Shown here: piece by piece, positions 5,945 through 11,644 of the stretch
Layout: every line of letters begins with the position of its first letter
How positions within the stretch are numbered: the stretch's first letter is position 1
Origin: JAGUXG01 sp043798435
GTDB taxonomy: Bacteria > UBA9089 > UBA9088 > JAGUXG01
Assembly: GCA_043798435.1 (NCBI GenBank)
Contig: JAZDOR010000207.1
Span: forward strand, 1 to 11,644
DNA length: 11,644 nt
Direction of reading: 5' to 3'
Notes under the pieces: generated by a model
Databases searched by the model: none
Told to the model about the DNA's origin: nothing
Seen by the model: only the letters and a program-made list of their open reading frames with translations
Program-made: the position numbers and the translations under genes

Positions 5945-8581
5945 ATGAATAAAATTACCTTGGCTGATTTGAGTTTGAAGGATATTACCCTTGACAGCTT
6001 ACCCAGGCTGAAACGGCTGCGGGAGAGCCATTTTAATACTCAATCTGAGGTCTGCGTTGAGCTTCCTTTGCTGATGACCGAGTATATGAAAAAGATGGAC
6101 AATCCATCTGACTCATCAGAGCTCAGGGCAGGAAAGAGACTTAAGGCTGTTCTGACGAAGAAAAAATCGCTAATCCGAGAGGATGATCTCCTGGCAGGGA
6201 CCACCACGACCAAAATAAAGGGGGTAGTCATTTACCCCCAGTTTATGGCTCAGGCTCTGTGGCCAGAGCTTGAGACACTCTCTATCCGCAAGAAGAATCC
6301 TTACCGCATCAACAAGGCTGAGATAGATACTCTGAACCTTGATGTATTTCCCTACTGGATGGAAGGAACAGTCCAGGAGGTTTGCCGAAAGGATTATAAC
6401 AACCCGAAAAGCCTGCAGATGATGGAGCGGTTAGTCTTCTTCCTTTGCTCCAAGGTTCATATGATCTCCCATACTATACCTGATTATGAGGTGGTAGTGA
6501 AAGAGGGGCTGGGTTCTATCCTCAAAAAGGTGGAAGAGAAGGAGTCTCAGGCAATAAGAGTGGAAGGGAAGGAGTCTCAAACTGATTTTTATCAGACCAT
6601 AAGAGTGGAAGGGAAGGAGTCTCAGGCAATAAGAGTGGAAGAAAAGGAATCTCAAGCTGATTTTTATCAGGCAATAAGAATGGAAGGGAAGGAGTCTCAA
6701 ACTGATTTTTATCAGGCAATAAGAGTGGAAGGGAAGGAGTCTCAAACTGATTTTTATCAGGCAATAAGAGTGGAAGAAAAGGAGTCTCAAACTGATTTTT
6801 ATCAGGCAATAAAAATGGTCATTGAAGGAGTTATCGTCTATGCCAATAATCTGAGCCAGACAGCAGCCTCTTTAGCTGAGATAGAGACCAACCTTGAACG
6901 CAAGAATGAACTGCTTGTGATGAGCAAAAACTTAAGCAGGGTACCAAAAGAAAAGCCAGAGACCTTCCATGAGGCATTACAGGCAATCTGGCTCTGTCAG
7001 GTTGCTCTTCATCAGGAGAATAACAACATCGCCTTAAGCCTTGGCAGAGTAGATCAGATCCTCTATCCCTTTTATCGCCAGGATATTGAGAAAGGCATCC
7101 TCACGGTAGCTAAGGCAGTTGAATTGATAGGCTGCTTCTTTCTGAAATTAGCAGATCATGTGCCGATGGTTCCTGAGACCGGAGAGGAGCTCTTTGGTGG
7201 CAGTGGCTCCAACCAGGCAATCACTTTAGGAGGGGTAAATTCAGATGGCGAGGATGCGGTGAATGACCTGACATATATAATGCTTAGGGCAACAGAGCTG
7301 CTCAAGGTAAGGGACCCTAATGTTAATGCAAGATACTACCCGGGGATCAATCCCAAAGAGTATCTGGATCGCCTCTGTGGAGTGAATATAACCACCAAAG
7401 CCACTCCCTGCTTCCATAATGATAAAAAGGTAATTGACACCCTCTTAGCTCAAAGCTACTCCATAGAAGATGCCAGGGACTATTCCATTGTTGGGTGTGT
7501 GGAGCCAGTAAGGGGAGGCAAAACCTTCGGTCATACCGGAGCCATTATGCTCAATCTCACCGCAGCCTTAGAGATGGCTCTCTTTTCTGGAAGAGACAGG
7601 CTGACTGAGGAAGAGCAGTTCGGGCCAAAGACTCCATTACCTTCTGCAATCTCAAACTTTGATCAGTTTCTTTCTGCTTTTAAGGAACAACTCATCTTCT
7701 TGATTGACCAGAGCGTAGAGCTGAATAATATGTTTGGCAAAACTCATTTCAAGGTTAATCCCCTTCCCTTGCTCTCTGCCCTCACCCAGGGCACCATAGA
7801 GAAAGGTAAAGATGTTCTTTGTGGTGGAGCAGTCTATAACTCCTCCGGGGTGGCAATCATCGGCATTTCTGAGGTAGTGGACTCTCTCTGTGCTATCAAG
7901 GAATTTGTCTTTGACAAAAAGGAGGTTACCTTCTCTGAGTTAATAGTAGCAATAGAAAAGGATTGGGAGGGTCAAGAAAAGCTCAGGCTCAAGATAATCA
8001 ACTCTGACACAAAATATGGAACTGCCAGCCAGGAGGCAAAGGAGATGGCTAATTTTATCATTGATCTCCTCCATACAGAATATCAAAAGAGGGAGAACTA
8101 TAGAGGAGGCAGATATACAGTCGGTTACTGGAGTATGACTACTCATGCCGGATGGGGGGTGCTTACTGGAGCGATGCCTTCTGGCCGCCGAAATAAAGAG
8201 GTCTTGCCAAGTGGAATTACACCTGTTTCAGGACAGGCACCAGAATTGACTGAGGTCCTGAGGTTTATGGCTGAACTTGATTCAAGGAAGATTGCTAATA
8301 GCTACACCCTGAATCTCAAATATACACCAGCAACAGGGATTATTGACAAGTTCGCTGCAAGCATTGAGGCATATATGCAGATGGGTGGACTCCAGGTCCA
8401 GTTCAACCTTATTGATAGAGCTACACTTAAGGATGCCAGGGATCACCCGGAGAAGTATCCAAATCTCTTAGTCAGGGTCTCTGGTTATACTGCTTATTTT
8501 GCTGATCTGAATCCTTATATGAAGGAGGAGATCGTTACCAGAGCCGAGTATGATTTACAGACAGGAAAGGAGGTGAAATAG
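5945..8581 (+). CDS. Glycyl radical enzyme (pyruvate formate-lyase superfamily), unassigned substrate
   Basis: This encodes 878 residues from ATG 5945, with AAGGA 9 nt upstream. Catalytic signatures are complete: DARDYSIVGCVEPVRGGKTFGHTG with thiyl cysteine C518 and the following acid E520, and the C-terminal glycyl radical loop RVSGYTAYF with G847. C-x-E at the active site is typical of dehydratase, decarboxylase and C-N lyase type GREs; true pyruvate formate-lyase has adjacent cysteines, so formate acetyltransferase is unlikely. Other family blocks seen are SLGRVDQILYPFYRQDIEKG, GGAVYNSSGVA and SGITPVSGQAPELT. I cannot assign choline, glycerol/propanediol, hydroxyproline, isethionate or arylacetate from motifs. 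The protein is longer than the usual ~780-850 because residues 195-289 are a tandem repeat; without the expansion it would be about 800. The cognate activase lies two genes downstream. The stop codon's last base is the first base of an inserted repeat element. Confidence 0.9.
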   Translation: MNKITLADLSLKDITLDSLPRLKRLRESHFNTQSEVCVELPLLMTEYMKKMDNPSDSSELRAGKRLKAVLTKKKSLIREDDLLAGTTTTKIKGVVIYPQFMAQALWPELETLSIRKKNPYRINKAEIDTLNLDVFPYWMEGTVQEVCRKDYNNPKSLQMMERLVFFLCSKVHMISHTIPDYEVVVKEGLGSILKKVEEKESQAIRVEGKESQTDFYQTIRVEGKESQAIRVEEKESQADFYQAIRMEGKESQTDFYQAIRVEGKESQTDFYQAIRVEEKESQTDFYQAIKMVIEGVIVYANNLSQTAASLAEIETNLERKNELLVMSKNLSRVPKEKPETFHEALQAIWLCQVALHQENNNIALSLGRVDQILYPFYRQDIEKGILTVAKAVELIGCFFLKLADHVPMVPETGEELFGGSGSNQAITLGGVNSDGEDAVNDLTYIMLRATELLKVRDPNVNARYYPGINPKEYLDRLCGVNITTKATPCFHNDKKVIDTLLAQSYSIEDARDYSIVGCVEPVRGGKTFGHTGAIMLNLTAALEMALFSGRDRLTEEEQFGPKTPLPSAISNFDQFLSAFKEQLIFLIDQSVELNNMFGKTHFKVNPLPLLSALTQGTIEKGKDVLCGGAVYNSSGVAIIGISEVVDSLCAIKEFVFDKKEVTFSELIVAIEKDWEGQEKLRLKIINSDTKYGTASQEAKEMANFIIDLLHTEYQKRENYRGGRYTVGYWSMTTHAGWGVLTGAMPSGRRNKEVLPSGITPVSGQAPELTEVLRFMAELDSRKIANSYTLNLKYTPATGIIDKFAASIEAYMQMGGLQVQFNLIDRATLKDARDHPEKYPNLLVRVSGYTAYFADLNPYMKEEIVTRAEYDLQTGKEVK
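6527..6811 (+). repeat. In-frame 45-nt minisatellite inside the glycyl radical enzyme gene
   Basis: Seven units run head to tail. Five are full 45-nt copies encoding [RK][VM]E[GE]KESQ[TA]DFYQ[AT]I, at 6557-6601, 6632-6676, 6677-6721, 6722-6766 and 6767-6811. Two 30-nt copies (6527-6556 and 6602-6631) lack the five codons for TDFYQ or its equivalent. Copies differ by only a few bases, indicating recent expansion. The last copy runs into MVIEGVIVYANN, matching the usual GRE pattern FYQAxxxxxEAVIxYA, so the unit derives from native sequence. All length changes are multiples of 3, so the reading frame is kept. Confidence 0.95.
8568..8573 (+). promoter_or_regulatory. Orphaned Shine-Dalgarno separated from its start codon by an insertion
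   Basis: AGGAGG lies in the last codons of the glycyl radical enzyme gene, with no usable start codon at normal spacing downstream because a palindromic element begins at 8581. Deleting 8581-8732 (the element plus one AAATA) would give AGGAGGTGAAATAAAATG, a 9-nt spacing to the start now at 8735. It therefore probably served the downstream gene before insertion. Confidence 0.55.
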
Positions 8582-8727
8582 TAAGCGTTCATGTAGTGCA
8601 AAAAAAGGAGATGTAGAGATTAAGGAAGGGGATGGGGGATAATATAATAATATCTTCTATCTCCATATCCCCATTATCTCCGTATCCCCTTTCTTACACT
8701 CTTTGATAAATAGGCTGAACGCTTACA
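8581..8727. mobile_element. MITE-like element with perfect 11-bp terminal inverted repeats
   Basis: GTAAGCGTTCA (8581-8591) and TGAACGCTTAC (8716-8726) are exact reverse complements about 146 bp apart. The interior is structured: GGGGATGGGGGATA (8628-8641) partly pairs with two direct 14-nt copies, ATCTCC[A/G]TATCCCC (8659-8672 and 8676-8689). AAATA flanks it on both sides (8576-8580 and 8728-8732) as a possible 5-bp target duplication, if one extra A is counted in the right end. There is no coding capacity, so movement would need a transposase in trans. A second TAAGCGTTCA occurs at 10353. It fills the whole gap between the glycyl radical enzyme and the SCP2-like gene. Confidence 0.7.
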
Positions 8728-8734
8728 AAATAAA

Positions 8735-9217
8735 ATGGATTGGTTACTTAACCCCTACCGAAGAATCTGCCGCTATTTCATCAAGCGGGCATTTCTAAAG
8801 GCTTTTGAGAGCGAGGTGGCTGAGGAGTTTTTGAAACTTCTCCTTAATTTGATGAGCCTCTCTTACATCCTTGACCGTAATCTACGAAGGAGTATAGAGG
8901 GCTTCTCTGGCCTCGTTCAGTTCAGGAGTAAGGACAATGAAATACGGGTACTGGCAGAGTTCAAAAACAACCGCTTGAAGGCAAAGGAACTCAAACCAAA
9001 AGAGGAGTTAAAACAAGTACCCAATGTAACTGTTATCTTCAAGGATGACCAGGCACTGATGAACTTCCTTCTTCCTAAGGGTGGCAAGAGGGATATCTTA
9101 AGGTCGCTCCTGAATAATGAGGTTGTCCTTTCTGGAAACCTTAATTATATCTATCGGTTTGGATTCTTGGCTAACCATTTGCAACTTGAACTTACCAAGA
9201 TGCTTGAGCAAGGATAA
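8735..9217 (+). CDS. SCP2-like small protein, possible lipid or hydrophobic-ligand binder
   Basis: This encodes 160 residues. The pattern VQFRSKDNEIRVLAEFKNNRLKAKE, then NVTVIFKDDQALMNFLLP (97-114) and DILRSLLNNEVVLSGNLNYIYRFGFLANHLQL (120-151), fits the SCP2 sterol-carrier fold, with an N-terminal helical segment of about 50 residues rich in Arg and Leu. SCP2-like domains bind hydrophobic ligands; the ligand here is unknown, and the assignment is from pattern, not alignment. There is no signal peptide. ATG 8735 has no Shine-Dalgarno nearby, because the palindromic element immediately upstream has displaced it. Translation may therefore be weak, reinitiate after the element, or depend on RNA folding bringing AGGAGG (8568-8573) close. 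It lies between the glycyl radical enzyme and its activase, suggesting a linked function. Confidence 0.55.
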   Translation: MDWLLNPYRRICRYFIKRAFLKAFESEVAEEFLKLLLNLMSLSYILDRNLRRSIEGFSGLVQFRSKDNEIRVLAEFKNNRLKAKELKPKEELKQVPNVTVIFKDDQALMNFLLPKGGKRDILRSLLNNEVVLSGNLNYIYRFGFLANHLQLELTKMLEQG

Positions 9218-9242
9218 AATTATTACGGATAGGATATAATTC

Positions 9243-9381
9243 TTTAGACACAGATTTTCACTGATTATCACTGATAAAATTTAAAAATTATCTGTGTCCA
9301 TCTGTGTAAATCAGTGTCTAAAAGTATTTTTTGTGTCCATCTGTGTAAATCAGTGTCTAAAATTATCCATGTCCATCTGTG
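9243..9381. repeat. ACACAGATT/AATCTGTGT-type palindromic repeat with duplicated arm
   Basis: A 31-nt unit beginning TGTGTCCATCTGTGTAAATC occurs at 9293-9323 and, identical, at 9332-9362; a shorter TGTCCATCTGTG follows at 9370-9381. The opposite-orientation arm, beginning TTTAGACACAGATTTTCACT at about 9243, is its imperfect reverse complement, so the region forms a long hairpin with one duplicated side. Repeats of this CTGTGTCCATCTGTG style are widespread in some bacterial genomes. It fills the gap before the activase gene and supplies a spurious GTG start at 9379. Confidence 0.7.
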
Positions 9382-9411
9382 GCAATATACCTGTCTATGG
9401 CTGTCGAGATA

Positions 9412-10299
9412 ATGATAGGAACTTCTCCTCTGATAGTTGATGTCAAAAGGGGCTCCACAGAGGATGGGCCAGGGATAAGGACGACTGTCTTCTTCAAGGG
9501 ATGTCCACTCTCCTGTAAGTGGTGTCATAACCCGGAGACAATATCACCAGAGATAGAGATCGGCTTTTATCCGAAGGACTGTATAGCCTGCTTTGATTGC
9601 GAAGGGGTTTGTCCAAAAAAGGCTATCCTCAGGGACAATAAAAGGATTAACCGCTCAAAATGTGATGCCTGTGGCAGATGTGCAGAAGTGTGCCCGGGCA
9701 AGGCACTTCGCCAGATAGGTAGATTTTATGAGATTGAGGCATTGGTAAATATCATTCTCCGTGATAGAGCCTTCTACGAGACATCAGGAGGAGGAGTAAC
9801 CTTATCTGGAGGGGAACCAACCCTCTGGCCAGCATATATAGGAGAGCTCTTAAGAAGACTGAAACTTGAGGGTATCCACACCACACTTCAGACTTGTGGG
9901 TATTTTGATTACTCTCTCTTCGGGGAGAAGATACTTCCCTGGCTTGACCTGATTATGTACGATCTCAAACTTATCTCTCCCAAAGAGCATCTTCAACATA
10001 CTGGCAGAGACAATCAAAGGATATTAGAAAACTTCCAGCGGCTATTGAATGAAGATAGAAACAAGGTCATACCTCGAATCCCCTTAGTGCCAGGATTCAC
10101 TACTTCTCCTGAAAATTTAGCTGGTCTATCGGACTTCCTTAAACAGAATAGGGTCAAAGAATATTCCCTTTTGCCTTATAATCCTTTGGGTCTCTCCAAA
10201 TGGGATCATTTGGGTAAAAAGAGACCCCTCCTTCCAACTAATTGGATGTCAAGGTCAGAGGAAGAGAACTGTCGTAAGATTTGCTCTTATAAAAAATAA
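9412..10299 (+). CDS. Glycyl radical enzyme activating enzyme (radical SAM, two extra Fe-S clusters)
   Basis: This encodes 295 residues from ATG 9412, the start that gives the usual short lead before the conserved VDVKRGSTEDGPGIRTTVFFKGC block; ATG 9397 and GTG 9379 are alternatives, and none has a good ribosome site because a repeat abuts the gene. The radical SAM motif C31-x3-C35-x2-C38 (CPLSCKWC) binds the catalytic [4Fe-4S] cluster. A ferredoxin-like insert follows with two CxxCxxCxxxCP motifs (C57, C60, C63, C67 and C84, C87, C90, C94), as in activases of non-PFL GREs. SGGEP (132-136) is the SAM-binding motif. It is predicted to abstract hydrogen from G847 of the GRE encoded at 5945-8581. 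The match of activase class to the C-x-E type GRE supports the pairing. Confidence 0.9.
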   Translation: MIGTSPLIVDVKRGSTEDGPGIRTTVFFKGCPLSCKWCHNPETISPEIEIGFYPKDCIACFDCEGVCPKKAILRDNKRINRSKCDACGRCAEVCPGKALRQIGRFYEIEALVNIILRDRAFYETSGGGVTLSGGEPTLWPAYIGELLRRLKLEGIHTTLQTCGYFDYSLFGEKILPWLDLIMYDLKLISPKEHLQHTGRDNQRILENFQRLLNEDRNKVIPRIPLVPGFTTSPENLAGLSDFLKQNRVKEYSLLPYNPLGLSKWDHLGKKRPLLPTNWMSRSEEENCRKICSYKK

Positions 10300-10302
10300 T
10301 TG

Positions 10303-10331
10303 TAGACAAAATAATTCAAAAGAAATATACT
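10303..10331 (+). promoter_or_regulatory. Sigma70-type promoter for tuf
   Basis: TAGACA (10303-10308, 5/6) and TATACT (10326-10331, 5/6) are separated by exactly 17 nt on the plus strand, just after the activase stop. The predicted transcript start near 10338 would give a leader of about 108 nt containing the repeat remnant at 10353-10428. No terminator is visible between the activase and tuf, so read-through is also possible. Confidence 0.5.
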
Positions 10332-10352
10332 ACATTAAATCAAAAGTAGAAA

Positions 10353-10428
10353 TAAGCGTTCAGTAATCAGCAGTCAGCTAATAAAAATAACAATAACTGA
10401 AGCCTGATACCTGAAAGCTGATAGCTAT
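10353..10428. repeat. Remnant of a palindromic repeat sharing the TAAGCGTTCA end
   Basis: TAAGCGTTCA (10353-10362) matches ten of the eleven bases of the terminal repeat at 8581, but no opposite TGAACGCTTA follows. Downstream, ATCAGCAGTCAGCT (10366-10379) partly pairs with AGCTGATAGCT (10416-10426) around an AT-rich centre. It therefore looks like a one-ended or decayed copy of a related family with a different interior. It lies in the tuf leader and ends just before the AAGGAGGTG ribosome site (10432-10440). Confidence 0.55.
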
Positions 10429-10445
10429 TTTAAGGAGGTGCCAAA

Positions 10446-11644
10446 ATGGCAAGACAAAAATTTGAGAGGACAAAACCACATCTTAATGTGGGAACAATAG
10501 GGCATATTGACCATGGGAAGACGACCTTAACCTCAGTCATAACTAAGGTTTTATCTCAAGGGGGGCTGGCAGACTATAGACCCTTTGATTCTATTGATAA
10601 TGCACCAGAGGAGAGGGAGAGGGGAATAACCATAGCCATAGCCCATGTTGAATACCAGACAGCCAACAGGCACTATGCCCATATAGACTGCCCGGGTCAT
10701 GCAGATTATATCAAGAATATGATTACCGGTGCAGCCCAGATGGATGGGGCTATTCTTGTTGTAGCTGCCTCTGATGGTCCAATGCCCCAGACAAGGGAGC
10801 ATATCCTCTTAGCCCGGCAGGTTGGCGTCCCTTATATTGTTGTCTTCTTGAACAAGATAGACCAGGTGGATGACCCGGAGCTATTAGAGTTGGTAGAATT
10901 AGAGATGAGAGAGCTTCTGACAGAGTATAAATTCCCGGGCAATGAGATTCCTATCATCAGAGGCTCTGCCATGAAAGCCGCAGAGTGTGGTTGCTCAAAA
11001 CCAGAATGCCCACACTGTGGAGCTATCCATAAGCTGATGGAAGCAGTAGATACATATATCGCCCTTCCAAAGAGAGAGAAGGAGAAGCCTTTCCAAATGG
11101 CTGTTGAGGATGTCTTCACTATCACAGGAAGGGGAACAGTAGCCACTGGAAGGATAGAGCAGGGTGTCATCAAGACAGGAGAGGCTGTAGAGATAGTCGG
11201 TATCCAACCAACAAAAAAGTCAGTCGTCACAGGCGTAGAGATGTTCAGAAAGACCCTTGATACAGGTGAGGCTGGAGACAATGTTGGTCTTCTCCTCAGA
11301 GGAATAGAGAAGGATGGTGTAGAAAGGGGTCAAGTGGTCTGTGCCCCGGGCACAATCACCCCCCATACAAAATTCAAGTGTGAGGTCTATGTCTTAAAGA
11401 AGGAAGAGGGTGGCAGACATACACCATTCTTCACAGGCTACAGACCCCAGTTTTTCTTCAGAACAACGGATGTTACAGGCAACATCAAGCTCCCGGAGGG
11501 AGTAGAAATGGTTATGCCAGGGGATAACATCAATATGGATGCAGAGCTGATAATGCCCATAGCTATGACAGAAAAACTGAGATTTGCCATCAGAGAGGGT
11601 GGGCATACAGTTGGAGCTGGGGTTATCACCCAGATTATAGAGTA
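10446..11644 (+). CDS. tuf: Translation elongation factor Tu (stop codon cut by window edge)
   Basis: This encodes 399 residues from ATG 10446, with AAGGAGGTG (10432-10440) upstream; the frame reaches GAG at 11640-11642 and TA of the stop is the last two bases, so the protein is complete. It delivers aminoacyl-tRNA to the ribosome as a GTPase. Seen: G1 GHIDHGKT (19-26), the IDNAPEERERGITI switch region, G3 DCPGHADY, G4 NKID and G5 GSAMK, then beta-barrel domains 2 and 3 (VEDVFTITGRGTVATGRIE; HTPFFTGYRPQFFFRTTDVTG) and the C-terminal REGGHTVGAGVITQIIE. The usual N after RGITI is replaced by A. After GSAMK there is an extra Cys-rich segment with C181, C183, C188 and C191 in the pattern CxCx4CxxC. 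It lies beside the GRE activase rather than in the str operon portion visible here. Confidence 0.97.
   Translation, partial: MARQKFERTKPHLNVGTIGHIDHGKTTLTSVITKVLSQGGLADYRPFDSIDNAPEERERGITIAIAHVEYQTANRHYAHIDCPGHADYIKNMITGAAQMDGAILVVAASDGPMPQTREHILLARQVGVPYIVVFLNKIDQVDDPELLELVELEMRELLTEYKFPGNEIPIIRGSAMKAAECGCSKPECPHCGAIHKLMEAVDTYIALPKREKEKPFQMAVEDVFTITGRGTVATGRIEQGVIKTGEAVEIVGIQPTKKSVVTGVEMFRKTLDTGEAGDNVGLLLRGIEKDGVERGQVVCAPGTITPHTKFKCEVYVLKKEEGGRHTPFFTGYRPQFFFRTTDVTGNIKLPEGVEMVMPGDNINMDAELIMPIAMTEKLRFAIREGGHTVGAGVITQIIE

Noticed and set aside
6431..6809. Two long antisense open frames with proline-rich repeats opposite the glycyl radical enzyme
   Set aside because: They are mirror images of the 45-nt coding repeat, which lacks stops in several frames; no ribosome site, and the sense strand is clearly coding.
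6527..6811. Possible CRISPR-like array
   Set aside because: Units are contiguous without unique spacers, keep the reading frame and encode part of a recognisable enzyme.
5945..8581. Annotation as pyruvate formate-lyase (formate acetyltransferase)
   Set aside because: The active site is C-V-E instead of adjacent cysteines, and the activase has two extra cluster motifs, unlike the PFL activase.
9293..9381. Possible CRISPR or iteron array of the 31-nt repeat
   Set aside because: Only two full copies and one partial copy, 8 nt apart, plus an inverted arm; no replication gene or cas gene nearby.
10300..10445. tRNA gene or intrinsic terminator before tuf
   Set aside because: No cloverleaf or GC-rich stem with T-run was seen; the gap holds a promoter and a repeat remnant.
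10551..11629. Several antisense open frames opposite tuf
   Set aside because: The plus strand encodes a full, unmistakable EF-Tu; the antisense frames arise from its codon usage.

Overview
The window reads as chromosome of an uncultured, probably strictly anaerobic bacterium of moderate G+C. Anaerobiosis is inferred from an oxygen-sensitive glycyl radical enzyme (GRE) with its radical-SAM activase. EF-Tu carries a Cys-rich insertion that I associate with some uncultured or anaerobic lineages, but I cannot name the phylum. Coding density is high and Shine-Dalgarno sequences are good. Almost every longer intergenic gap is filled by a short palindromic repeat element.

Layout. Bases 1-1341 (+): the C-terminus of a probable metallophosphoesterase, then two adjacent paralogous four-helix membrane proteins of unknown function. 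Bases 1342-1488: a short fragment of an Old Yellow Enzyme-type flavin oxidoreductase, a gene remnant. Bases 1453-2168 (-): a two-gene PIN-domain toxin and small antitoxin-like module with ATGA overlap and a good promoter. Bases 2169-2558: non-coding, with a weak promoter, hairpins (one attC-like) and an inverted-repeat element.

Bases 2559-10299 (+) look like one co-oriented cluster: a cytoplasmic GH13 amylase-family enzyme, a small secreted protein, a helical membrane-anchored protein, a GRE, an SCP2-like small protein and the GRE activase. The first four genes are separated by 19, -4 and 5 nt, so they are probably one operon. The last two are separated by repeat elements that look like later insertions. 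Bases 10303-11644: a sigma70-like promoter, a repeat remnant, and tuf (EF-Tu), which lacks only the last base of its stop codon.

Most notable observations: (1) a ~147-bp MITE-like element with perfect 11-bp terminal inverted repeats has landed exactly between the Shine-Dalgarno and the start codon of the SCP2-like gene, and removing it with one copy of a putative 5-bp target duplication restores a normal ribosome site; (2) the GRE carries an in-frame 45-nt minisatellite (7 units, 95 residues) grown from its own ancestral helix segment; (3) the GRE has an unassigned substrate and sits in an unusual neighbourhood (GH13, two unknown envelope proteins, SCP2-like), with no microcompartment genes visible. 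No CRISPR array, tRNA or rRNA was found.
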